A DNA stretch of 64,000 nucleotides from positions 2,216,132-2,280,131 of the forward strand of contig OY282519.1 of NCBI GenBank assembly GCA_958296405.1. The letters run 5' to 3'. Below are positions 1 to 7,908 of this stretch, in pieces. This stretch comes from an uncultured Pseudomonadales bacterium. Lineage in GTDB: Bacteria; Pseudomonadota; Gammaproteobacteria; Pseudomonadales; Azotimanducaceae. Below the pieces are notes generated by a model. That model searched no databases, was not told the origin of the DNA, and worked only from the letters and a program-made list of their open reading frames with translations. Positions within the stretch are counted from its first letter, which is position 1. Every line of letters begins with the position of its first letter. A program made the translations under genes and the position numbers.

Positions 1-2007
1 GCACCAACGCCGGATGCGCCGCGTCGCGTTGCAGCCTGGCTCACGCCGGGGCGCGGGGCGCTGCTCGTCGCAGCGGCCGCGACGGCGTGGTTCCTGTGGT
101 TTTTGTTCACCGCCAAGTCCGTGCGGTTCGACATCGACCCACCCACCGCGGCCGTGACCGTAAGCGGCGGCTTCGAACTGCAGTTCTCCGGCATCCGGCT
201 GTTGCGTGAGGGGCGTTACCAATTGCAGGCCACGGCGGCTGGCTATCACCCGCTGGAGGCCGAGGTCGATGTGGCGGCGCCGCGCAACCAGACACTCTCC
301 TTCGCCCTTGCGCCATTGCCAGGCCGGGTGACATTTCAATCCACGCCCCCCGGCGCCACCGTGCGCGTGGATGGCGAGGCCTTTGGCGTGACGCCGTTGG
401 TCGCGGATGTTGCCGCTGGAGCACGGGCCGTTGAGATGATCTTGGACATGCACCAGCCGGCGCAGGCGACGGTCGATGTGATCGGCCGCGAAGTCGCCCA
501 AACCGTCGCGCACACGCTGCGTCCAGACTGGGCATCGGTGACGCTGGTCACGTCGCCGCCGGGTGCTGGGATTTATGCGGACGACGTGCTGGTCGGCGCC
601 GCGCCGGGCCCAGTGCGTGTGCCGAGCGGCGAGCGGCGCATCGAGGTGCGGCTCGACGGCCACAAGACTTGGCGCGATGTTTTGCATGTCGTCGCGGAGC
701 AGCAACTGACACTGCCGCCGGTGACCCTTGCCCGCGCCGATGGCCTGCTGACGGTGCGGTCAACGCCGCTTGGCGCCGGCGTGACGGTCAATGGCGCGTA
801 TCGGGGCGTCACCCCCACCCAAATCGAGGTGGCGCCGGGGCGTTCCCATCAAGTTGAGGTATCTCTGGCAGGACATGCGCCGGTGACGCGCCGCGTCCGC
901 GCGCAGTCGAGCCGAGAGATGTTCGTGGACGTAGAGTTGGCGCCGCTGACGGGCGAGTTGGCCGTGACGCTTGCGCCGCCGGACGCGGAACTGTGGATCG
1001 ACGGTGCATTGGTCGGCGCGGGGTCGCGTACGCTGGCCTTGCCGGCGCGGGCACATGACGTTGAGGTGCGCAAGGAAGGGTACGCCGGCTACCGCCGCGC
1101 AGTGACGCCGCAGCCGGGTTTCATGCAGGAGCTCAAGGTGCGCCTGCTCACCTTGGAGGAAGCGCGCGTCGCCCGCTTGACGCCAACCGTCACTACCTCC
1201 GCGGGCCAAGTGCTGCTGCTCCTGAAGCCGTCGCCGATTCGCTTGGGCGCTTCGCGCCGGGAGCCGGGCCGCCGCGCCAACGAGGCGTTGCGGGAAGTTC
1301 AGCTCACGCGGCTCTATTACCTTGGCGCGCGGGAAGTGACAAACGCCGAGTTCCGCGAGTTCGCCGGCGGCCACGCCTCCGGCGAGTTCGAGACGCTCGA
1401 CATCGACAAAGACGCGCAGCCGGTGGCCAACGTCGCTTGGGAAGAGGCGGCGCTGTACTGCAATTGGCTTTCAGAGCGCGACGGTCTCGTGCCCTTTTAC
1501 TTGGTGGAGTTCGGCAAGGTGACGGGCTTCGTCGACAGCGCCGTGGGCTATCGCTTGCCCACCGAGGCGGAGTGGGCTTGGGCCGCGCGCCATGCGGGCG
1601 AAGACGAGCCGCTGCTGCGCTTTCCGTGGGGCGACCAACTGCCGCCGGAGAACCGGCACGGCAACTATGCGGACGCTTCGGCGCGGCATGTGGTGGGGCG
1701 CATCGTCTTCGGCTACAACGACAACCACATCGTCAGCGCGCCCGTGGGCACCTTCAAGCCGAACGCCAAGGGCCTGTATGACTTGGGCGGCAATGTGGCC
1801 GAGTGGGTACACGATTACTACGACATTCCGGAGCCGGATGCGCCAACGAACCCGCTTGGCCCCCCAACGGGCGACTACCACGTCATCAAGGGCTCAAGCT
1901 GGATGCACGGCGCCATCTCGGAACTGCGCCTCGCGTTTCGAGACTATGGCGCCAAGGGGCGGCCCGATGTCGGCTTTCGCATCGCCCGCTTCGCGGAGGC
2001 GCAATGA
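1..2007 (+). CDS. PEGA-repeat protein with C-terminal formylglycine-enzyme-like (SUMF1) domain, 5' end outside window
   Basis: The frame is open from base 1, so the N-terminus lies upstream. The first visible codons form a membrane segment (about residues 20-36, rich in Leu, Ala, Trp and Phe). About five PEGA-type repeats of roughly 70 residues follow (signature S/TPPGA...VDG...G.TP), then a domain of the FGE-sulfatase/C-type-lectin fold over about the last 230 residues, with YRLPTEAEWAWAAR, GLYDLGGNVAEWV and VGFRIAR. PEGA domains are usually extracytoplasmic, so the protein is probably a membrane-anchored periplasmic sensor or scaffold. The Cys residues needed for formylglycine formation are absent near the C-terminus (ELRLAFRDYG), so catalysis is unlikely. 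It overlaps the next gene by ATGA and heads the VWA/TolQ-like operon. Confidence 0.85.
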   Translation, partial: APTPDAPRRVAAWLTPGRGALLVAAAATAWFLWFLFTAKSVRFDIDPPTAAVTVSGGFELQFSGIRLLREGRYQLQATAAGYHPLEAEVDVAAPRNQTLSFALAPLPGRVTFQSTPPGATVRVDGEAFGVTPLVADVAAGARAVEMILDMHQPAQATVDVIGREVAQTVAHTLRPDWASVTLVTSPPGAGIYADDVLVGAAPGPVRVPSGERRIEVRLDGHKTWRDVLHVVAEQQLTLPPVTLARADGLLTVRSTPLGAGVTVNGAYRGVTPTQIEVAPGRSHQVEVSLAGHAPVTRRVRAQSSREMFVDVELAPLTGELAVTLAPPDAELWIDGALVGAGSRTLALPARAHDVEVRKEGYAGYRRAVTPQPGFMQELKVRLLTLEEARVARLTPTVTTSAGQVLLLLKPSPIRLGASRREPGRRANEALREVQLTRLYYLGAREVTNAEFREFAGGHASGEFETLDIDKDAQPVANVAWEEAALYCNWLSERDGLVPFYLVEFGKVTGFVDSAVGYRLPTEAEWAWAARHAGEDEPLLRFPWGDQLPPENRHGNYADASARHVVGRIVFGYNDNHIVSAPVGTFKPNAKGLYDLGGNVAEWVHDYYDIPEPDAPTNPLGPPTGDYHVIKGSSWMHGAISELRLAFRDYGAKGRPDVGFRIARFAEAQ

Positions 2008-2318
2008 ATGTGGGCAGCGCGGCTTGGTTCGCGTTGCTGGCGGCTTTGGCCGGCGGCGCGACGTTCGCAGCGGATGCCGACGGCGATGCGCCGGCGCCGG
2101 CGGACGCCGCGGCGCAACAGGCCGAGCCGGAGGAAGCAAGCGACCGCGGCGCCGCCAGTGAACAAACCGAGCCGCCCCCCACAGCGGCACCGCAACCCGC
2201 GGCAGAACCCGAACCGGCTCTAGATGCCGCCGCCGATGCAGCCCACTCGCCGGAGGTGTTCGTTCCCACCGAGGACATCTCCGAAGACCTTTCCGTGCGC
2301 TTTCCGGTGGACATCTAG
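2004..2318 (+). CDS. small exported Ala/Pro/Glu-rich protein
   Basis: This 104-residue protein starts at ATG 2004, overlapping the upstream stop codon by four bases (ATGA), which implies translational coupling. Residues 1-23 look like a Sec signal peptide (hydrophobic core AWFALLAALAGGATF, then AADAD). The mature part is a low-complexity Ala/Pro/Glu linker ending in a more ordered acidic tail (TEDISEDLSVRFPVDI). I recognise no family. Its place between the PEGA protein and the channel gene suggests an envelope accessory or tether for that system. Coding status is supported by the overlap and signal peptide rather than by homology. Confidence 0.6.
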   Translation: MNVGSAAWFALLAALAGGATFAADADGDAPAPADAAAQQAEPEEASDRGAASEQTEPPPTAAPQPAAEPEPALDAAADAAHSPEVFVPTEDISEDLSVRFPVDI

Positions 2319-2319
2319 C

Positions 2320-2346
2320 TTGGCTGGCCGGCGCCGGCGCTATACT
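2320..2346 (+). promoter_or_regulatory. candidate internal promoter before the channel gene
   Basis: TTGGCT (2320-2325) and TATACT (2341-2346) are separated by 15 bases holding the palindrome GCCGGCGCCGGC. They lie in the only sizeable gap (81 bp) of the operon. The -10 match is good and the spacing is short. The palindrome could also act as a weak attenuator. Confidence 0.3.
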
Positions 2347-2399
2347 GTCGCGGCTCCGGCAGGAGGCCGCCGCGCCGCTCCCACTGGTGTGATGCCGAA

Positions 2400-3197
2400 A
2401 TGAAAAGAAGCCTGCCGTTCGAATCCATCTATCAGGCCGCCGCGCTGATCCTCGCCATCATCGTGGTGCATCTGGTGTACGTCACCGCGGTGCGCCCCAA
2501 CGCCGATGCCATTCTTGAGGCGCGCGCGGCGCAATCCGCCGCCGGCGAGGCGGTGAATCAGCAACGCTCGCTGTATGTGGTGCTGCGCGATTACGAGCAG
2601 GAATCCTGCTTTGTGCTCGGCTTATGGGCCATCGCGATCATCGGCTTCAAGGCGCGTAACTCCCTGCGCGAGCGGCGCCTGCTGGATGCGAACTTGGTGC
2701 AGGTGAGCGAAGGCATGAGCATCCTGCCCGAAGACACGCGCGAATATGCGCGCTCGGTGCAGGCGCTGCCGCCGGACGCGCAGAATCAACTGTTGCCGCG
2801 GGCGCTGTTGGCCGCGTTGCAGCGCTTCGCCTCCACCCGCAACGTGCATGACGTCTCCGAGGCCGTGCGCCAAGTGTGCGAGGCGGAATCTGACCGGTTG
2901 GACAGCGAACTCTCAATGGTGCGCTACATCACTTGGGCCATCCCGTCCATCGGCTTCATCGGCACGGTGCGCGGCATCGGCGACGCGCTCGGCCAAGCCT
3001 ACGAGGCAGTGGGCGGCGACATCGCCGGCGTCACGGAGAGCTTGGGCGTGGCGTTCAACTCCACGTTCGTCGCCCTCGTCATCAGCATCTTCATTCGCTT
3101 TTTGGTCGATCAAGGGCAGCTCATCCAAGAACGCTTGACGCTGGATGTGCAAACCTGGTGCGACCGCCAGCTCATCCGCCACATGCAGGTGCGCTGA
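2400..3197 (+). CDS. MotA/TolQ/ExbB-family proton channel protein
   Basis: The protein has 265 residues with predicted membrane segments near 11-31, 70-85, 178-198 and 217-236. The last two carry the family signature: IPSIGFIGTVRGIGDAL, equivalent to the TolQ/ExbB GLLGTVxGI segment with T189, and VAFNSTFVALVIS with T222. Family members form pentamers around a dimer of TolR/ExbD/MotB-type partners and convert proton flow into mechanical work. No TolR, ExbD or MotB gene adjoins it; instead two VWA proteins with a single Asp-bearing helix follow downstream. It is separated by one base from the next gene. The long loop between segments 2 and 3 (about 90 residues) should be cytoplasmic, as in TolQ. 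Confidence 0.85.
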   Translation: MKRSLPFESIYQAAALILAIIVVHLVYVTAVRPNADAILEARAAQSAAGEAVNQQRSLYVVLRDYEQESCFVLGLWAIAIIGFKARNSLRERRLLDANLVQVSEGMSILPEDTREYARSVQALPPDAQNQLLPRALLAALQRFASTRNVHDVSEAVRQVCEAESDRLDSELSMVRYITWAIPSIGFIGTVRGIGDALGQAYEAVGGDIAGVTESLGVAFNSTFVALVISIFIRFLVDQGQLIQERLTLDVQTWCDRQLIRHMQVR

Positions 3198-3198
3198 C

Positions 3199-4467
3199 GT
3201 GTGGACGCTGGAGTTGAACGACGCCGAGCTGGCGCTCTCCCGCGATGGCGAGGTGGTGTTTCAGGAGCCGGGCGTGGCGTCGCTGGCTGGGCGCGAGCCC
3301 GTGTTCGGCGCCGCCGCCTTGGCCGTCGCGCGCCTGCATCCGCGCCAGAGCCACAGCCAATATCTGGGGCGCATGAATGCAGACCCGGTGGCCCCCGCCG
3401 CACCGGGCATCGCCAATCAGGCAGACCTCGTCTATCGGCACCTGCAGCGCATGAAGGCGGCGGCGAACTTGGGCGATGGCGAGCCAGTGCGGATATTGGT
3501 GCCGAGCGCGAGCACTCCAGAGCAATTGGCGCTATTGCTTGGCATTGCACAGGAAGTGCGCCTCAACGTGGTGGCGCTCATCGACGCCGCGGTGGCTGCC
3601 GCCGCGGCGATCCCCCTTGCAGGGGCGGCGCAACTCGTGGACGTGGCGTTGCACCGAGCGCAGCTGACCAAGTTGGCCGTGGCCGACGACGTGCAGCGCC
3701 AAGACGCGGAGGAGGAGGCCGAGGCGGGCCTCATGCGCCTGCTTGAAGGTTGGGTGGATGCGGTGGCAGACCACTTTGTCGCGGAAACCCGCTTCGACCC
3801 GCTGCGCGTTGCGGCGACGGAACAGCAGGTATTCGACCAAGTGTGCGCCGCCATCGCCGATGCGGCGGGGCAAGGTGCGCGGGAGCTCGTGGTGGAGACG
3901 GAGCACCGCGGCGAGGTGCGCGCCGTGGGGATGCCTTGGAGCGTGCTGTGGGAAAAATCCCGGCAACGTTATGAGCGCTTGGAGCAACGCTTGAACCCGG
4001 CGGCGCAGGTGCTTTTGACGCAGCGCGCGGCGCGGTTGCCGGGGCTTTTGGAACTGTTGCGCGAAGCGGGCCACGAAACCCAGATATTGCCGGGCGCGGC
4101 GTCCCGCAACGGCGCCCGAAGCGTGGTGGCGACGCCGGCAGCGGAGGACGGGGTGAGCTTCGTCACTGCGCTGCCGCGCCATGCCGGCGCTGCGCCACCG
4201 GCGGTGAATCCGTTGGGCACGCATCTGCTCTGCGACGCGGTGGCGGTGCCGCTCGCCGATGCGTTCGACGCGCGCCGCTGCCCGGAGGCCGCCGGCGCTG
4301 CGTTCCGCATCGTCAAGCGCCCGGACGGGCACTATGTGCTGCCGAATGGCGCAGCGCCCGTCACCATCGATGGCCGGCGCGTCGATGGCGAGGCGCCAGC
4401 CGCGCTGGGAGCGAGAATCGCCAGCGACGGGCGCGAGTTCCGCATCGTGCGCGTCATTGAGGAATGA
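3199..4467 (+). CDS. unrecognised cytoplasmic protein, possibly degenerate actin/Hsp70-like with FHA-like C-terminus
   Basis: It starts at GTG 3199, one base after the channel gene stop, and encodes 422 residues with no signal peptide or membrane segment. The N-terminus (MWTLELNDAELALSRDG) and the LNVVALIDAAVAAAAAIPLAG segment resemble strands of the actin/Hsp70 ATPase fold, but I see no clear phosphate-binding loops. The last 50 residues (VTIDGRRV, then ALGARIASDGREFRIVRV) resemble the final strands of an FHA-like sandwich. These are weak resemblances, not assignments. Its position between the proton channel and the two VWA genes, with near-zero spacing, implies a cytoplasmic component of the same machine. 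Confidence 0.7.
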   Translation: MWTLELNDAELALSRDGEVVFQEPGVASLAGREPVFGAAALAVARLHPRQSHSQYLGRMNADPVAPAAPGIANQADLVYRHLQRMKAAANLGDGEPVRILVPSASTPEQLALLLGIAQEVRLNVVALIDAAVAAAAAIPLAGAAQLVDVALHRAQLTKLAVADDVQRQDAEEEAEAGLMRLLEGWVDAVADHFVAETRFDPLRVAATEQQVFDQVCAAIADAAGQGARELVVETEHRGEVRAVGMPWSVLWEKSRQRYERLEQRLNPAAQVLLTQRAARLPGLLELLREAGHETQILPGAASRNGARSVVATPAAEDGVSFVTALPRHAGAAPPAVNPLGTHLLCDAVAVPLADAFDARRCPEAAGAAFRIVKRPDGHYVLPNGAAPVTIDGRRVDGEAPAALGARIASDGREFRIVRVIEE

Positions 4468-4470
4468 GAC

Positions 4471-5553
4471 GTGGCGCGGCGGCGGCGCTTCGAGGTCTTT
4501 TCGTTGGCGTTCTTGGATGTGATGTCCTGCGGCTTCGGCGCCGTGGTGCTCATCTTTCTCATCATCGAGCACTCCGTGAGCGACTCGGTGCATGCGCTGG
4601 ATCGGGATCTCCTCTCCGAAATACGCCTGCTGGACTACGAGCTCGACGCCGGCAAGCCTAATCTGGTCGATCTTGAACAGCGCTCGGAAGCGCTGCGGCG
4701 GCGCCTTGGGCAAACACGGCAGGAGCGTGTCGCAGTGGTCGCGGATGCGGAGCGCAAGCGCGAGGAACTCGATGATTTGGAGGCGCTCACCATTGCGAGC
4801 GAGGAGAGCGTCGAAGATCTGAAGACGGATGTGGAGACGCGCCGGCGCGAGGTGGAGCGCTTGCGCGCCATCGAGGAGGAGAACGCCGGCCGCGCCCCGA
4901 TCTTCGTTGAGGGAGAAGGCGATCGGCAGTACCTCACGGGTCTCTTCGTCGGCGGCACGCACATCCTCATCGCGCTGGACGCTTCCGCGAGCATGCTCGA
5001 TGTCACGCTGGTGAACGTCATTCGGCGTCGCAACATGCCCATTGATCGGCAACTGCGCTCGCCCAAGTGGCAGCGCGCCGTGCGCACCGTGGAGTGGTTG
5101 GCGGCGCAGCTACCCATCGACAGCGCCTTCCAGATACTCCTCTTCAACACCGAAGCGAAGAGCGCATTCACTTCGCCCGCGTGGCGGAACGCGACGGATG
5201 CGGACGCGCTGGCGGATGCCATTGAACGCATCGGCGGCACGGCGCCGAGCGGCGGCACCAGCTTGGAGAACTTGTTCGTCGCCGTCAGCCGCATGAACCC
5301 GCCGCCGGACAACCTGTTCCTCATCGTGGACAGCTTGCCGACGCAGGGCGCTTCGGCCCCCCGCGCCGCCACGGTGACGGGCCGCCAACGCATGGCGCAT
5401 TTCGAGGATGCGACGGCGCGCGTGCCGCCGCAGTTGCCCGTGAACGTCATCATGTTCCCAATGGAGGGCGACCCATCGGCTTCGGCGGCGTATTGGTCGC
5501 TGGCGCAGAACACTGGCGGCACCTATTTGGCGCCTTCGGAGGACTGGCCGTGA
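4471..5553 (+). CDS. membrane-anchored VWA-domain protein (first paralogue)
   Basis: The 360-residue protein starts at GTG 4471, three bases after the upstream stop. It has a basic N-terminus (MARRRR), then a single membrane helix over residues 11-33 with an early acidic residue (FSLAFLDVMSCGFGAVVL, D16). A charged, probably coiled-coil region spans about 65-137. A von Willebrand factor A domain from about residue 155 carries the metal-site motif D170-A-S-A-S174. The helix layout resembles MotB, TolR and ExbD, whose Asp near the cytoplasmic end of the helix is the proton-binding residue. With the adjacent channel gene this suggests a stator-like unit whose periplasmic domain is VWA instead of OmpA-like. 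Its paralogue follows with a GTGA overlap. Confidence 0.85.
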   Translation: MARRRRFEVFSLAFLDVMSCGFGAVVLIFLIIEHSVSDSVHALDRDLLSEIRLLDYELDAGKPNLVDLEQRSEALRRRLGQTRQERVAVVADAERKREELDDLEALTIASEESVEDLKTDVETRRREVERLRAIEEENAGRAPIFVEGEGDRQYLTGLFVGGTHILIALDASASMLDVTLVNVIRRRNMPIDRQLRSPKWQRAVRTVEWLAAQLPIDSAFQILLFNTEAKSAFTSPAWRNATDADALADAIERIGGTAPSGGTSLENLFVAVSRMNPPPDNLFLIVDSLPTQGASAPRAATVTGRQRMAHFEDATARVPPQLPVNVIMFPMEGDPSASAAYWSLAQNTGGTYLAPSEDWP

Positions 5554-6560
5554 AGCGCGGCAAACGCCGCTTGGTGGAGGAGTTCAGCTTGTCCTTCTTG
5601 GACGTGATCTGCTGTGGCTTCGGCGCCATCGTGCTGCTGCTGATCATCACGTCCACGCTGCAGCAAACCGTGTTTGAGGAAACGGATCTGGACCTCGACG
5701 GTCAAGTGGCGCAGCGCCGCGACGCCGTGCATGTGCTGCGTGGCCAAACGCGCACGCTGACGCGCCAAGTCGAGGATCGTCAGGCGCAACTCGACAAGGA
5801 GTTGCAGGAGCTTGCGAAGAACCGCCGCGAGTTGTCGGAGATCCTGGGCCAGTTCACCGCCACTGCCGAGCAAGCCGACACCCAAGCCGAGGCGCGCAGC
5901 GAGTTGGCCGCCGCGCGCCAGAGCCTCACCGATGAGATGACGCGCCTGCTCGGCGCCGGCTTCGAGCGCCAAGACAACGTGATCGGCGGCATCACGGTGG
6001 ATTCGGAGTACATCATCTTCGTCATCGACACATCCGGCAGCATGCAGCGCTTCGCGTGGGGCGCGGTGGTGCGCAAACTCGGCGAGACGCTGCAGATCTA
6101 TCCGGAGGTGAAGGGCATCCAAGTGCTGAACGACATGGGCGACTATATGTTCAGCAACTTTCGAGACCGCTGGATTCCCGATTCGCCGACCCGCCGCGAG
6201 GCCATCACGCGGCGTTTGGAGACATGGGCGCCGTTCTCCAATTCAAGCCCGGTGGAAGGCATCGAGAAGGCCATCACGCAGTTCTGGGCGCCGGACAAGA
6301 AAATCAGCGTCTACGTGTTCGGCGATGATTACAGCGGCGGTTCCATCGAGGAAGTGGTGGACACCGTGGATCGCATGAACCGCGCTGACGCATCGGGCGA
6401 GCGCCGGGTGCGCATTCATGCGGTGGGCTTCCCGGTGATCTTCATGGCCGCTTCGCCGCGCCAACAGCAATCCGCCTATCGCTTCGCCGCGCTGATGCGT
6501 GAACTGACGTGGCGCAACAACGGCACTTTCGTGGGGCTTGGGTTGGACGTGCTGCGTTAG
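5550..6560 (+). CDS. membrane-anchored VWA-domain protein (second paralogue)
   Basis: The GTG start at 5550 overlaps the TGA of the preceding gene, giving 336 residues. The design matches its neighbour: a basic N-terminus, a membrane helix over about 13-34 with the same signature (FSLSFLDVICCGFGAIVL, D18), a long predicted coiled coil (about 50-130), and a VWA domain with a perfect metal site D160-T-S-G-S164. The shared FSLxFLDVxxCGFGA segment is the best-conserved stretch between the two proteins and is probably the part that packs against the channel. A heterodimer of the two VWA proteins in the channel pore is an attractive model. The gene ends the operon; 171 bp separate it from the efflux genes. 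Confidence 0.87.
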   Translation: MKRGKRRLVEEFSLSFLDVICCGFGAIVLLLIITSTLQQTVFEETDLDLDGQVAQRRDAVHVLRGQTRTLTRQVEDRQAQLDKELQELAKNRRELSEILGQFTATAEQADTQAEARSELAAARQSLTDEMTRLLGAGFERQDNVIGGITVDSEYIIFVIDTSGSMQRFAWGAVVRKLGETLQIYPEVKGIQVLNDMGDYMFSNFRDRWIPDSPTRREAITRRLETWAPFSNSSPVEGIEKAITQFWAPDKKISVYVFGDDYSGGSIEEVVDTVDRMNRADASGERRVRIHAVGFPVIFMAASPRQQQSAYRFAALMRELTWRNNGTFVGLGLDVLR

Positions 6561-6731
6561 GGGCAGGTGGCCCGGGCGCCGGGCCGCCCCGCTTGGCGCG
6601 GGTGGTGCCGAAGCGGCGGCCGGCCACAGGCGCACTAGGAGTGCCGCTCGTCGCGCCGCGTGACGCCCCGGTTGGCGCACGGTGCTAGCATCACGTCTTT
6701 GGCCCACTAGCGAAGCAGGACAGCCCGCCGC

Positions 6732-7868
6732 ATGGCAGAGGTCGCGCGCATCGAACCGGAACGCCCCGCCCGCCCCGCGGGCGTGCGCCGGCGGCGCATC
6801 TCGGCGCGGGCAGCACTGCTCGTGGCTGGCGGCGCCTTGGGCGCGGCGCTGGGCGGCTGGTGGCTCTATGACCGCCTCGCCAATGTCTATGTCGTCGATG
6901 CCCGGGTCGGCGCGACCATGGTGTTGCTGAGCAGCCGCGTCGCTGGTTGGGTGACTGCGGTGCCGGCGAGTGAGGGGCAGCGCGTGGCGGCCGGCGCGCC
7001 GCTGATCGCGGTGGACGATCGCCAAGCACGGCTGCGCCGCGACGAACTGCAGGCGCAACTGGCCACCCTCGATGCGCGCATCGAGGCGGCGCAAGCGGAG
7101 ATCGAGTTCGTGCAGGCGCGCACGGCAAGCCGCATCGACGCCGCGGCATCTGCCTTGCAGGGCGCCCAGTCAGACTTGGAGGCGGCGGGTTCCATGCGCG
7201 AAACCCTGCACGACGAATGGCGGCGCGCTGATGCGCTGCGCAAACGCGGTCTGCTCTCCGATCAAGATTGGGCCTCGCGCCGCAATGCCTTCCGCACCGC
7301 GGAACAGGGCGAGGCGAGCCGCGAAGCGGAACTGCGCGGCGCCGCGGCGGGCCTGGCCGCGGCGCGCTCGGAGCAGGCGCGGATGGACATGCTGCGCGCG
7401 GACCTCACCCGGCTCAACAGCGAACGCCGCGCTGTCGTCCTGCAGGAGCAGCGCGCCGGGGAGGAACTGAACGACCACGTCGTCAAAGCGCCCATCGGCG
7501 GCATCATCGACGAGACGTTCATCGACCCAGGGGAGTACGTGGCCGCCGGCCAGCGCGTCTTGATGCTGCACGACCCAGGGGACATCTGGGTAGCGACGCG
7601 GGTGAAGGAGACGGATCTGCGCCACTTGCACGTCGGCAAGCGCGCCGAGGTGCGCGTGGACGCGTTCCCGGATGCGGTTTACTCGGCCGAGGTGTCGCAC
7701 ATCGGCCACGCCGCCACCAGCGAGTTCGCGCTGTTGCCCAATCCGAATCCCAGCGGCAACTTCACCAAGATCACCCAGCGCGTGGAGGTGAAGCTCACCT
7801 TCGACGAGCCGGATCCTAGGCTGCGCCCCGGCCTCATGGTGGAGGTGAAGGTGCCCAAGGGGGAGTGA
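6732..7868 (+). CDS. HlyD/EmrA-family membrane fusion protein
   Basis: The 378-residue protein has a short Arg-rich cytoplasmic tail, one membrane helix (about 26-46), then the membrane-fusion layout. This is a first half lipoyl motif (VGATMVLLSSRVAGWV), a long alpha-helical hairpin (about 95-240), the second lipoyl half (VKAPIGGIIDETFIDPGEYV) and a beta-barrel (GDIWVATRVKETDLRHL). The family bridges an inner-membrane exporter to an outer-membrane TolC channel. It lies 40 bp before a 14-helix DHA2-type MFS gene, the usual EmrA-EmrB arrangement. No TolC gene or regulator is present nearby, so the substrate cannot be predicted beyond a likely toxic hydrophobic compound. Confidence 0.92.
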   Translation: MAEVARIEPERPARPAGVRRRRISARAALLVAGGALGAALGGWWLYDRLANVYVVDARVGATMVLLSSRVAGWVTAVPASEGQRVAAGAPLIAVDDRQARLRRDELQAQLATLDARIEAAQAEIEFVQARTASRIDAAASALQGAQSDLEAAGSMRETLHDEWRRADALRKRGLLSDQDWASRRNAFRTAEQGEASREAELRGAAAGLAAARSEQARMDMLRADLTRLNSERRAVVLQEQRAGEELNDHVVKAPIGGIIDETFIDPGEYVAAGQRVLMLHDPGDIWVATRVKETDLRHLHVGKRAEVRVDAFPDAVYSAEVSHIGHAATSEFALLPNPNPSGNFTKITQRVEVKLTFDEPDPRLRPGLMVEVKVPKGE

Positions 7869-7908
7869 CCGCGACTCGGCGCCGCCGACGCGAAGAGGGG
7901 CAAGCCGC

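Noticed and set aside
3532-5052. Long antisense open frame across the channel operon
   Set aside because: Composition is typical of a GC-rich antisense shadow, and the opposite strand has coupled genes with clear domains.
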